Assembly (NCBI RefSeq): GCF_004519315.1
Contig: NZ_SOZE01000003.1
Location: 310,001-374,000, forward strand
DNA from: Mucilaginibacter psychrotolerans
GTDB lineage: Bacteria > Bacteroidota > Bacteroidia > Sphingobacteriales > Sphingobacteriaceae
Direction of reading: 5' to 3'
Length of the DNA: 64,000 nt
Shown here: positions 18,438 to 28,600 of the stretch, piece by piece
How positions within the stretch are numbered: position 1 is the first letter of the stretch
How the letters are laid out: every line of letters begins with the position of its first letter
Notes under the pieces: generated by a model
What the model saw: the letters and a program-made list of their open reading frames with translations, nothing else
What the model was told of the DNA's origin: nothing
Databases searched by the model: none
Program-made: the position numbers and the translations under genes

Positions 18438-20612
18438 ATGCCAAATATTCGATTCAGGGCGCTACGGACGGCGCTTAACCGCGAAATCCCCGAAATAAAA
18501 ACGCCTTCCAACAAAATATCAGATTATTTTGGCGCAAATGTTTTCGATAAGCACAAGATGAAAGACTATCTTTCTACAGAAGCTTACAACGGCATAGCAA
18601 ATTCTATTGATAACGGCGTAACTATTCCGCGCGAACTGGCAGAACAGGTGGCATCGGCCATGCGTGCCTGGGCCATGAGCAAAGGAGCCACCCATTATAC
18701 CCACTGGTTTCAGCCACTAACCGGCAGCACGGCCGAAAAACACGATGCTTTTTTTGAACCCACCGCCAACGGCAGCGCTATAGAACGCTTCAGCGGTGAT
18801 GCACTTGCCCAACAGGAGCCCGATGCATCCAGCTTCCCCAGCGGCGGCTTGCGAAACACTTTCGAGGCGCGCGGCTATACTGCCTGGGATCCCTCTTCGC
18901 CTGCCTTCGTTATCGGCCGCACGTTATGCATCCCTACAGTATTCGTATCGTACACCGGCGAAGCATTAGATTATAAGGTACCTTTATTAAAGGCATTAAG
19001 CGCCATGGATAAGGCGGCGGTTGATGTTTGCCATTATTTTGATAAAAGCATTGAGAAGGTGAACGCATCGCTGGGTATTGAGCAGGAATACTTTTTGGTT
19101 GATACCGCGCTGTTTAGTGCCCGGCCCGATCTGTTCCTCACCGGCCGCACGTTGTTCGGCCACATGTCGGCCAAAAACCAACAATTAGAAGATCATTACT
19201 TCGGTTCGATACCCAGCCGGGTGTATGCCTTTATGCAAGACATGGAGACCGAGGCCCTGCAATTGGGCATCCCACTAAAAACACGCCATAACGAAGTTGC
19301 GCCATCGCAGTTTGAGTGCGCACCGGTTTACGAGGAGATCAACCTCGCCATAGACCACAATCAACTGCTGATGGATATTATGGACCGCGTTGCCGACCGC
19401 CATAACTTTAAAGTACTGCTGCACGAGAAACCCTACGCCGGCATCAATGGCTCGGGCAAGCACAATAACTGGAGCCTGATTACCAACACCGGCAAAAACC
19501 TATTGTCGCCGGGCAAAACGCCTAAGAACAACCTGCAGTTTTTAACGTTCTTCGTAAACACCATCAAAGCCGTGCACGATCACGACGATCTGCTCAGGGC
19601 TTCCATCGCATCGGTAAATAACGACCACCGCCTTGGCGCCAACGAGGCACCGCCAGCCATCATTTCTATTTTCCTGGGCAGCCAGCTAAGTGAGGTTTTG
19701 GACGAGATTGATACCTCGCGCCTGAGCAAGAAAATAAAAGACGAGAACTCATTATGGCAGGGCATCCCCAAAATACCGCAAATATTGCCCGACAATACCG
19801 ACCGTAACCGTACTTCTCCTTTCGCCTTTACCGGCAACAAGTTCGAGTTGCGTGCCGTGGGCTCCTCGGCAAACTCGGCCAGCCCCATGACGATATTGAA
19901 CCTCATCGTGGCCGATCAACTGAAGAAATTTAAGGTAGACGTAGATAAGCTCATCAAAAAAGGCGAGAAGAAAGACGTAGCCTTGATGACCATTATTAAA
20001 AGGTATATCAAAGAATCGCGCAGCATACGTTTCGAAGGCAATGGTTACAGCGAGGAATGGGAACAGGAAGCGGCGAAACGCGGATTGGCTAACATTAAAA
20101 CCACGCCTAAAGCCCTTGATGCCTTCTTATCAGACAAAGCCACAGAACTATTTGCAGAAACCGGCGTATTCACCCGCCGCGAAGCACTTGCCCGCCACGA
20201 GATACTGTTAGAGAGCTTCTATAAAAAACTACAGATAGAGGCCCGCGTAATTGGCGAGCTAGCCATCAATAGCATCATCCCGGCGGCAATTGCTTACCAA
20301 AGCAAGCTGGTAAATAATGTAAAAGGCCTCAAAGAAATAGGCCTGCCCGAAAGCAGCTATAGTGCCCAGATGGATATCATAGGCAAAATAGCCGAGCACA
20401 TCAATGCCACCAAGTTAAATGTGGATGAAATGATAGGCGAGCGCAAAAAAGCCAATAAAATAGAAGATATACGCCAGCGCGCCATAGATTACGATGAAAA
20501 AGTTAAAACTTACTTCGCAACTATACGCTTCCATGTAGATAAGCTGGAACAACTGGTAGATGACGCTTTATGGCCGTTGCCGAAATTCAGAGAATTGCTG
20601 TTTACAAAATAA
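18438..20612 (+). CDS. glnN: Glutamine synthetase, type III
   Basis: The enzyme makes glutamine from glutamate, ammonia and ATP. At 724 residues it is the large GSIII form, not GSI (about 470). Motifs are THYTHWFQPLTG, EQEYFLVD for metal and substrate binding, TRHNEVAPSQFECAP, and HEKPYAGINGSGKHNNWS. A long helical C-terminal region (from about residue 580) is typical of the dodecameric GSIII. Its position opposite amt supports a shared nitrogen-limitation response. Confidence 0.97.
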   Translation: MPNIRFRALRTALNREIPEIKTPSNKISDYFGANVFDKHKMKDYLSTEAYNGIANSIDNGVTIPRELAEQVASAMRAWAMSKGATHYTHWFQPLTGSTAEKHDAFFEPTANGSAIERFSGDALAQQEPDASSFPSGGLRNTFEARGYTAWDPSSPAFVIGRTLCIPTVFVSYTGEALDYKVPLLKALSAMDKAAVDVCHYFDKSIEKVNASLGIEQEYFLVDTALFSARPDLFLTGRTLFGHMSAKNQQLEDHYFGSIPSRVYAFMQDMETEALQLGIPLKTRHNEVAPSQFECAPVYEEINLAIDHNQLLMDIMDRVADRHNFKVLLHEKPYAGINGSGKHNNWSLITNTGKNLLSPGKTPKNNLQFLTFFVNTIKAVHDHDDLLRASIASVNNDHRLGANEAPPAIISIFLGSQLSEVLDEIDTSRLSKKIKDENSLWQGIPKIPQILPDNTDRNRTSPFAFTGNKFELRAVGSSANSASPMTILNLIVADQLKKFKVDVDKLIKKGEKKDVALMTIIKRYIKESRSIRFEGNGYSEEWEQEAAKRGLANIKTTPKALDAFLSDKATELFAETGVFTRREALARHEILLESFYKKLQIEARVIGELAINSIIPAAIAYQSKLVNNVKGLKEIGLPESSYSAQMDIIGKIAEHINATKLNVDEMIGERKKANKIEDIRQRAIDYDEKVKTYFATIRFHVDKLEQLVDDALWPLPKFRELLFTK

Positions 20613-20769
20613 AATAGACACGAATTTAATAAACACGAATTTCCGCTAATTGAATCGAATTTCACGAATTTTCAGCTTCGTCCTATGGTTATACGTAGCA
20701 AGTCATCTTTTTAATTCGTGAAATTCGTCCCTTTTCGTGAATAATTCGTGTTAACTCAATTCGTGTTCA
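20613..20769. repeat. AATTCGTG-type repeat with inverted copies
   Basis: Copies of CACGAATTT on the left (20620-20670) face AATTCGTGAAATTCGT and AATTCGTGTT on the right (20715-20769), so the region can fold back on itself. The unit is the same as in the tandem array at 6341-6490. It lies between convergent genes and may act in transcript end formation. Confidence 0.7.
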
Positions 20770-21225
20770 TTACATAGGTTCACCATTGTCAAACTCGCGG
20801 GGCTGATATTCCTCTTCGGGTTTTTCGGGCAGGCCGAGGGCAAAGGAAGGGTCGGCTTTTAAAACCGAATTATACTGCACAACGCATAAGCCATAGCAAA
20901 GCACGAATGGGATAATGGTAAGGAATTTATCAGGCTCAACCAGGTACTCGCCCAGGGTAACGGAAAAATAAGCCAGCAGGTAGGCTATCGGAAAGTACAC
21001 AATAAAGTACCGGTAAGCAGGGTTTTGCCGCATGGTAAGCAAAAACAATAGCAAAACATGCGTTTCTAACACTAAGAAAACCTTAACGCTTTCCCATATA
21101 GTGGCGGTTGAACTGGTAAAATTTACCGCGAGTGACATCTCCTGCTCAATGGAGGTTTTAGGCATGCCCAATATAAAACTTAAGATGACCAGCAGGACTA
21201 AATATATTCTAAACGTTATTTTCAT
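20770..21225 (-). CDS. Membrane protein of unknown function
   Basis: The 151-residue protein is mostly hydrophobic, with about four membrane helices (residues about 7-22, 45-65, 74-92 and 100-118) and an acidic, Pro-rich cytoplasmic tail (LPEKPEEEYQPREFDNGEP). I do not recognise a family. It lies 36 bp downstream of the ClC-type channel gene on the same strand and may be co-transcribed with it. Confidence 0.7.
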   Translation of the reverse strand: MKITFRIYLVLLVILSFILGMPKTSIEQEMSLAVNFTSSTATIWESVKVFLVLETHVLLLFLLTMRQNPAYRYFIVYFPIAYLLAYFSVTLGEYLVEPDKFLTIIPFVLCYGLCVVQYNSVLKADPSFALGLPEKPEEEYQPREFDNGEPM

Positions 21226-21261
21226 TTACGCCCTAATATATGTTGTTGTATTTAATAATTA

Positions 21262-23043
21262 CTAATGGTGCGCAAATAAATCAGTGTCGCGGTGCTGTTT
21301 TATCATTATCTCGCGGTATTTGCTCAACAGGGCCGATTTGCCCACGAAGCCAATAAACAGACCGTCCTTCATCACCGGCAATTGCCATACTTCAAGGCTA
21401 TCGAAAAGTTCCATCACCCGGCTAACGGTATCGGTATGCGCAATTAATGCGGGCGGGGCAACCATGATATCTGCAACCGTTTCGCCTTCGGTATCAGTAC
21501 CAAAAAGGTGCCGACGTATCTCATCCATCCAAATCACACCCTCCAGTTCACCGGCTGCCGTAAGTATCGGGAAGATGTTAGCGTCGGTGTTGGCCAATAT
21601 TTGGTGTAGGCTGGTCAGCGGCATCTGCTTATTAATGGCCGTAAACTTTTTATTGATGATGGCATCCAGCGCAATGTTATTGAGCATCTGGTAATCCTGC
21701 CCGGGGTGGATATTATTTTCGTGTACCAGTTGGTGCCAATACATATTATGCGGGTTTGACAACTTGGCGATAATATAGGATATAGCCGATACGATCATCA
21801 AGGGAATAAACAGCACGTAGCCGCCGGTGATCTCAGCAATCAAAAATATCGCGGTGAGCGGCGCATGCAATACGCCACTTAGGGCACCGGCCATACCCAC
21901 CGCAATAAAGTTACTCGTATTGAGGTGTATCAGCCCTGTTTGGTTTACGCCAAATGCCACCAATAAACCCAGGAATGCCCCAGTAAACATAGTGGGCGCA
22001 AATGTACCGCCGTTACCGCCCGAGCCAATAGTAATGCCGGCCGCCACTATCTTCATCAATACCAGCCCCGCTATAAATAGCAACATGAGCAATGGGTTCG
22101 ATAGCGAAGCGCCAAAAAAGGTTTCCTCTTTAAGTGCTTCTATATTGCCGTTCAGTATCTCTTGCAAGTAATGGTAGCCTTCGGCAAAAAGCGGCGGGAA
22201 CACCATAATCATAACACCTAAAATGAGCCCTCCCATTATCGCACGCACGTAACGGTTCTGGCCCATAAATATGCCTTTCTCTAAGCTGCCGCCAACTTTG
22301 GCAATGTAAATAGATACCCAGCCGCACAACAGCCCCAGCAATACGTAAAACGGTAGTGCCGGCATCACCCAACCATCCGTCACCAAATGGAACAACTGCC
22401 CCGAATACAATATTTTAGATACCACCACGCCCGTTGCCGATGCAATGAGCAGGGGTATAAACGTGGGGATGGTGATCTCCCCTATCAGTATCTCCAGCGA
22501 GAACAATACCCCGGCTATCGGGCTATTAAATACTGCCGCAATGCCTGCCGATGCGCCGGCCGCTATCAATACCGTTTTTTCGTAAGGGCTCAGCTTGAAA
22601 AGCCGGCCAAGATTTGAGCCTAAGGCGGCCCCAGTACACACAATAGGTGCCTCCAGGCCCGAAGAGCCCCCAAAGCCTACGGTGAGTGAACTGGTTACCA
22701 AATGCGAATAGATATTATTTAGCCTGATGTTGGAGCGGTTTTTTTTGATGTTAACCAGTATATTACCTATGCCCTTCTGCATCTTATCGCGGTTGATGAG
22801 GTGATGCCAGGCCACTGTAAGCAATATGCCCAGTGCAGGCAAAAACACATATATAATATGATAGGGCAAATGCGAGGATATATCACGGCTAAGCCCCTCC
22901 ATTAAATGCACCAGGAATTTGAGGGCCACGGCAGCTAAGCCGCCAAATAAACCTACCGCTACGCTACAATAGATTAGAAAATTACGTTGGCCGTTAAGCG
23001 TGAGACGCAGTCGGTTGAGTTTATGACTTACAGATTTGAACAT
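21262..23043 (-). CDS. ClC-family chloride channel/antiporter with CBS domains
   Basis: The 593-residue protein has a membrane part of about 430 residues and a C-terminal pair of CBS domains (about 450-580). Selectivity-filter elements are GFGGSSGLEAPIV, where the Glu sits at the position of the gating glutamate, and GSGGNGGTFAPTMFTGAF. A retained gating Glu favours a proton-coupled antiporter or gated channel. The CBS pair suggests regulation by adenine nucleotides. It is divergent from purM over 67 bp. Confidence 0.94.
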   Translation of the reverse strand: MFKSVSHKLNRLRLTLNGQRNFLIYCSVAVGLFGGLAAVALKFLVHLMEGLSRDISSHLPYHIIYVFLPALGILLTVAWHHLINRDKMQKGIGNILVNIKKNRSNIRLNNIYSHLVTSSLTVGFGGSSGLEAPIVCTGAALGSNLGRLFKLSPYEKTVLIAAGASAGIAAVFNSPIAGVLFSLEILIGEITIPTFIPLLIASATGVVVSKILYSGQLFHLVTDGWVMPALPFYVLLGLLCGWVSIYIAKVGGSLEKGIFMGQNRYVRAIMGGLILGVMIMVFPPLFAEGYHYLQEILNGNIEALKEETFFGASLSNPLLMLLFIAGLVLMKIVAAGITIGSGGNGGTFAPTMFTGAFLGLLVAFGVNQTGLIHLNTSNFIAVGMAGALSGVLHAPLTAIFLIAEITGGYVLFIPLMIVSAISYIIAKLSNPHNMYWHQLVHENNIHPGQDYQMLNNIALDAIINKKFTAINKQMPLTSLHQILANTDANIFPILTAAGELEGVIWMDEIRRHLFGTDTEGETVADIMVAPPALIAHTDTVSRVMELFDSLEVWQLPVMKDGLFIGFVGKSALLSKYREIMIKQHRDTDLFAHH

Positions 23044-23099
23044 AGAAGAGGCAGATGTGGCAAATTAACAATTTTAGCCCGCAAAAGGGTATTAAGCAG

Positions 23100-23107
23100 T
23101 ATATTTG
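23100..23107 (+). promoter_or_regulatory. Candidate -7 box of purM
   Basis: TATATTTG matches TAnnTTTG and ends 3 bases before the purM ATG, which would give a leaderless or nearly leaderless transcript. Confidence 0.45.
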
Positions 23108-23110
23108 CCC

Positions 23111-24292
23111 ATGATTTCTCCGCAAAGATATGATCAACGGGGCGTATCTGCATCTAAAGACGATGTACATAATGCCATTAAAAATATTGATAAAGGAATT
23201 TTTCCTAAAGCATTCTGCAAAATTGTACCTGATATATTAACTAACGACCCCGACTACTGCAATATTATGCACGCCGATGGCGCGGGTACCAAATCGTCGC
23301 TGGCTTACACCTACTGGAAAGAAACCGGTGATATATCTGTTTGGCGGGGTATTGCCCAGGATGCCATCATCATGAACCTGGATGATTTGCTTTGTATAGG
23401 CGCGGTGGATAACATCCTGCTCTCATCTACCATAGGCCGAAACAAAAACCTTATTCCCGGCGAAGTAATAGCGGCCATCATCAATGGCACCGAAGAAATA
23501 CTGGCAGAGCTTCGCGATGCAGGCATCGGCATTTACAGCACCGGCGGCGAAACTGCAGATGTGGGCGATCTGGTTCGCACCATTATTGTTGACAGCACAG
23601 TTACCTGCCGTATGAAACGTGCCGACGTAATATCTAACGACCGCATACAACCCGGTGACGTAATCGTAGGGCTGGCATCATACGGACAGGCTACATACGA
23701 GTCAGCGTACAACGGCGGCATGGGCTCTAACGGATTGACATCCGCCCGCCACGATGTTTTCAACAAAACCATCGCCGATAAATTCCCGGAAAGTTTTGAC
23801 CCGGCAGTACCTTACGACCTGGTATTCTCGGGCAGCAAAAAATTAACCGACGAAATTGAGATAGGCAATGGTGAAACTGTAACTGCGGGTAAGTTGGTGC
23901 TTTCAGCTACGCGCACCTACGCCCCGATCATTAAAACCATTTTAGATCGGTACCGTAGCCAAATAAACGGCATGGTGCATTGCAGCGGCGGCGCACAAAC
24001 CAAGGTGCTGCACTTTATAGATAGTTTGCATATTATCAAAGACAACCTCTTCCCTATCCCACCGTTATTTAAGCTGATCCAGGAAGAAAGCAACACCAGC
24101 TGGCAGGAGATGTATAAAGTATTCAACATGGGCCACCGTATGGAACTTTACATACCCCAGGAAATTGCCGCCGATATCATCGCCATATCCGAAAGCTTTG
24201 GCGTATCGGCGCAAATCATTGGCCGTGTAGAAGCTGCGGATAAAAAGAAGGTTACCGTTACGTCGGAATTTGGGGTGTTTGAGTATGAGTAA
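23111..24292 (+). CDS. purM: Phosphoribosylformylglycinamidine cyclo-ligase
   Basis: PurM (AIR synthase) closes the imidazole ring in purine synthesis with ATP. The 393-residue protein has the N-terminal YDQRGVSASKDDVHNAI, the ATP-site HADGAGTKSSLAY, STGGETADVGDLVRTI and the late VFNMGHRMELYI. The start is the ATG at 23111; an in-frame TTG two codons before it lies inside the probable promoter box. It is slightly longer than the E. coli enzyme (345), as is common in Bacteroidota. Confidence 0.95.
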   Translation: MISPQRYDQRGVSASKDDVHNAIKNIDKGIFPKAFCKIVPDILTNDPDYCNIMHADGAGTKSSLAYTYWKETGDISVWRGIAQDAIIMNLDDLLCIGAVDNILLSSTIGRNKNLIPGEVIAAIINGTEEILAELRDAGIGIYSTGGETADVGDLVRTIIVDSTVTCRMKRADVISNDRIQPGDVIVGLASYGQATYESAYNGGMGSNGLTSARHDVFNKTIADKFPESFDPAVPYDLVFSGSKKLTDEIEIGNGETVTAGKLVLSATRTYAPIIKTILDRYRSQINGMVHCSGGAQTKVLHFIDSLHIIKDNLFPIPPLFKLIQEESNTSWQEMYKVFNMGHRMELYIPQEIAADIIAISESFGVSAQIIGRVEAADKKKVTVTSEFGVFEYE

Positions 24293-24324
24293 ATAACAGT
24301 TATTTTGCAGGAGGATAATCCAGC

Positions 24325-25014
24325 ATGTTAAGATTCCTCTCTGCACAATCAACGCTTATTTTATGGCTCATCTTCCTGGTAGAGAACCTGCTCGTTACGG
24401 CTATTGGTTTACTTGCAGGCTGGATAATACTTAAGCTTGGCAAAAAGCCTATCCGCCCGGCATCACCTACCGAAATATTGACCTGTATCGGCACCAATCT
24501 CATCAATACGGCAATCACCTACGCGGGTTTTTGGGGTTGGCAGCACGGCTATTTGATTTTCGGTTTTGATATCAACTGGTACATTATTGTTGATTTCCTG
24601 CTGCTGTTCCTCGCAATGGATCTGGCGATGTACGTGCTGCATTATGCCATCCACCAAATGGCCCTTTATAAGGTAATTCATCGTTTCCATCATCATTACC
24701 GCCACCCCATCCCCATCGACTTGTTCGTACTACACCCCTTGGAAACAATGAGTTTCGGCAGCTTGTGGTTATTTACGCTTGCGCTTTACCATTTCAATTT
24801 CTACGCGGTGCTTATTTACCTAAGTTTAAACGTAGTCTTCGGCATCATAGGCCATTTAGGCGTAGAGCCGCTGCCCGCTAAACTTCGCGACAGCTACCTG
24901 CTCAAATACCTAGGCACATCATCCTTCCACCACAACCATCATACCGATATTAAATACAATTTTGGTTTCTACACTAGCATTTGGGATAGGATATTTAAAA
25001 CCTACAAAGCGTAG
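24325..25014 (+). CDS. Sterol desaturase / fatty-acid hydroxylase-like membrane enzyme
   Basis: The 229-residue protein has about five membrane helices and the three His clusters of the di-iron hydroxylase superfamily: HYAIH, HRFHHHYRH and HHNHH. Members hydroxylate or desaturate lipids; the substrate here is unknown (ether lipid, hopanoid or carotenoid are options). An unusually clear purine-rich GGAGGA precedes the ATG by about 10 bases. It follows purM by 32 bp. Confidence 0.88.
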   Translation: MLRFLSAQSTLILWLIFLVENLLVTAIGLLAGWIILKLGKKPIRPASPTEILTCIGTNLINTAITYAGFWGWQHGYLIFGFDINWYIIVDFLLLFLAMDLAMYVLHYAIHQMALYKVIHRFHHHYRHPIPIDLFVLHPLETMSFGSLWLFTLALYHFNFYAVLIYLSLNVVFGIIGHLGVEPLPAKLRDSYLLKYLGTSSFHHNHHTDIKYNFGFYTSIWDRIFKTYKA

Positions 25015-25032
25015 GTAAGCCACGTGCTTATT

Positions 25033-25548
25033 TTATGCCGGCATTTCTAACAACGCAAATGCACCATCCTTATAATGCAACGGCATGCCGGGCTCGTAGG
25101 CTATAGTGGTGTCTTTAATAAAAGTAAACCCACAGCTGATGTAATAGTTAATGAGACGATCGTTCCCGGCACCGGTATCTATACGGATAAGCTTAAGATT
25201 GTTTTCCTGTGCATATGCCCTGGCCCATACGATGATATGCTTAACCAGGTTTAGCCCGCGTGCCTGGTGGCTGGTGGCAATACGATGGATGTACATAGCG
25301 TGTGTGTCGTCGTTCAGTTCCTGCCAAATTTCGGGGTCGCTAAAGGTGAGGCAAAATACGCCGAGGATGTGGCCGTTTGCTAATATCTTATAATGCCTGT
25401 CCTCGTCTACTTCCTTTTCTATCTGTTCGGACTTAAAGCCATACCAATGGTTATTTCCTACTTGCTTTTGATAGGCTATGGCATCATCGTATAGCGGGAA
25501 TATCGCGGGTATATCTTCTGGTGTGGTGTGTAGTATCTGAATTTGCAT
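25033..25548 (-). CDS. GNAT-family N-acetyltransferase
   Basis: The 171-residue protein has the GNAT fold: AIFPLYDDAIAYQKQ at the start, ILGVFCLTFSDPEIW as the central strand, YIHRIATSHQARGLNLVKHI with the acetyl-CoA loop (Q-A-R-G-L), and LIRIDTGAGNDRLINYYISC, where the terminal Tyr pair is typical. The substrate cannot be told from sequence. It is convergent with the desaturase-like gene. Confidence 0.9.
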   Translation of the reverse strand: MQIQILHTTPEDIPAIFPLYDDAIAYQKQVGNNHWYGFKSEQIEKEVDEDRHYKILANGHILGVFCLTFSDPEIWQELNDDTHAMYIHRIATSHQARGLNLVKHIIVWARAYAQENNLKLIRIDTGAGNDRLINYYISCGFTFIKDTTIAYEPGMPLHYKDGAFALLEMPA

Positions 25549-25661
25549 TTAATGTGCAGGAATTGTTATTCAATCATAAAAAGATATCCTACCGTGCAAA
25601 AACCCAACAAAAAACCCCAGCGTTGCGGCCAGGGTTCTTTGTTATTACGCTAAAGCGTGGT

Positions 25662-28600
25662 TTAGTTGAAGATATACCTCAAACCAAACTGAGCTTGCCA
25701 GCGTGAAGCTTGTGATACACCGTTACCCCAAGTGCTGGTAAGCGGCACCTGATTGGTGTTATCGAGGTATGGGAACGAATAAATCGGTTTGCCATTATCC
25801 GGGTCAGCTGTGTTACCAGTATTATTGTAAACACCTTTGTAAGACAACAACAGTGTCCTGTTAGCAAATTTGTAGTTACCCCAGTTGCGGTAAAGGAAGT
25901 TGCCTAAGTTGATAATGTTAAACTCGAACTGCAGGGTGTTTTTGATTTTACCGGCAGTTTGGTAAAGGTCCTGAGTGAAGTTAAAGTTTACCAGGTGGAA
26001 GTAAGGCAATACCAAACCGTTACGCTCAGCATATTTACCGCGGCGTTTGCTCAGGTAAGGGTCCTGATTAATGTAGTTATTCAACTGTGCATAAAGTACG
26101 CCACCGTTGGCAGCACCACCCGGGTTAAGCAGGGTTTTGGTACCGGTACGTAAATCCTGTGCGTTATCACCTATCAGTATAATGTCGCTTGCATCTTTAG
26201 GTACGTAAAGCAAGTCGTTGCTGGTTTGTCCATCGCCGTTTACGTCACCGCTGTATGCGTATGAACCAACACCTGCGTTAGCAGCTTCGTAGGTTAAACC
26301 TACCGAAGTTGATAAGTGGCCTAGGTATGCTTTTTTGTAAGAAAATGCAGCAATAACACGGTTTGGCTGGCGGAAGTTAGTGTATGAAGTTACATCAGCA
26401 TTCGGGTCGCCGGATACTGAACGATCCCTCCAGGTTGATTGCGAGATAGAACCACCATCGTTAACCGAACGGGAATCAGAGTAAGTATAAGCTACCATGA
26501 AGTACAGGTCTTTGAAAGTACGCTGTAACTGGCCGGTAATGGTGTAAGCATAACCTTTTTTGGTATTGGTCAGCAAGATCGCATCGCTGATGTTAGGAGC
26601 AGCAGCAGTGTTGCCGTTTGCGCCACTTGGCAAGGTAATAGCCGGGTAAGCGGTAGTATTGCTGTAACGAATGCGGTTGTCGCCTCCTTTAAATGCGGTA
26701 CCTGTAGCAGGCAAAGCAATGTTTTGAAAGATAACTGCGTTCAGGTCTTTAGAATAGCTACCCTCTAAGGTACCGATGATACCGAATGGTAATTTTTGAT
26801 CTACAGCTAAGTTAACGCGGAAGTTTGAAGGGAATTTAAAATTCTTATCAGTGGCAACCAAATTGTATTGCGTGTTTGCAGTGGCTGTTGCTGGCCTGTT
26901 TGCGTTAACATCCGGTTTGAATATGAAGCGCGTGTCGGTAGCGGTTACACCGGCAACGCCCGGTACTGCGGTGTACGAACCAAATTGCACACCGTTGTTA
27001 CTGGCCTGGTTAGATATATAAACATAAGGAACAGGGCCCTGGAATATACCGGCACCACCACGGACTTGGGTTAAGCCTTCGCCATTAACATTCCAGTTGA
27101 AACCAACGCGAGGAGAAATCTGCAATGTAGCTTTCGGGAATTGTGAAGTGTTCACTTTGTAACCATCCCTGAAACCGGTTAAAGCAGCAGCGTTTGCGTT
27201 AAACTGGCTTTCGGTGTTATAGCTTGGCAAATCAAAGCGTACGCCGTAAGTCAACTTAAAGTTATCAGTAGCCTGCCATTTATCCTGTAGGTATAGGCCT
27301 ACAGTGTAAGCTTTTACATAAGCGAATGGAAAATCGCCTACGGCAGAATATTGTAATGCATAACGTACCGCAGTTGGCGTGCCGTTGTTTGCAGATTCAT
27401 AGAAATCAGCTAAGCTTTTAAAGCGGTATAAACCGTTGTAGTTTGGTGCAAAACCATTTTTGTAGCTATTGAACTCGCCGGATACGCCGATGTTGAATTC
27501 GTGTTTACCAGAGAATATGGTAAAGTTATCGCTAACCTGTGTGGTATTTGTGCTAAGCAAGTTGTTGGCAGTGAAAGGCTCATAACCAAACGAGGTTAAA
27601 GTACCTGTACCTGCAGCGTTCAGGATATCAACAAGCGGGAAAGAACCACCGCCCGGTGAAGAACGGAAATCGCGCAGGGCCTGGTAACCAACGGTGAATT
27701 TGTTGGCAAATTTGCTGCTGATACGTGTGTTCAACTCGGCTATACCGATGTTGAAATTGTTGTTGATAGTGTAATAAGAAGAGAAGAAAGGCAAGCCTGC
27801 CAAGCCCGGGCTACGAGAACCCTGGGCACCTGAGCTGCTTGGGGATACATCGCGCAAAGATTTCAGGTAGAAATATTTTAACGATAAGGTGTTGTTCTTG
27901 TCAACGTTCCAGTCTAACTTGGCAGTAACTTTATCAGAGCGGGTGCGCAGCTGATAGTTTTCGAAAGCGCCTGCATCATAGTTGTACTTGGTTTTCAGGA
28001 AATCTTTCAAAGTGTTCAAGTCATCATATGTTGCCTGAGAAATGGTACCGCCGGCAACCTGGCCGCTGCGTAACGCAGTGTAAGCAGTAGCCGGATCGCT
28101 TATCCTTTCCTGCTCGCCAGATACGAATAAGAACAATTTGTTTTTGATGATTGGGCCACCTAAGCTGATACCGCGCTGGGTATAGTTTACAGTTGGTTTT
28201 GCCACATCAGTGGTTAAAGTGTGTAAACCCACCAAGCCTGCAGAACGTTTGTAAAGGTAAACCGTACCTTTAAATTCGTTTGTACCTGATTTGGTTACGG
28301 TGTTAACGCTCGAACCTGCGAAACGGCCCTGAGTAACATCAAATGGGTTCACGGCAACCTGAATCTGCTCAATCGCATCAAGCGAGATTGGCTGTGAGTT
28401 GGTTTGGCCACCCAGTGTACCTGATAAACCAAATGAGTTGTTAAACAAAGCACCATCCACAGTTACGTTGTTACCGTTACCGTTACGGCCGCCAAAGCTG
28501 TTACCGTTAGATGATGGAGTTAACTTGGTGTAATCCTGAATAGACCTGTTGATGGTTGGTAAACGATCGATCTGGTTACGGGTAATGATTTCCTGTGAAC

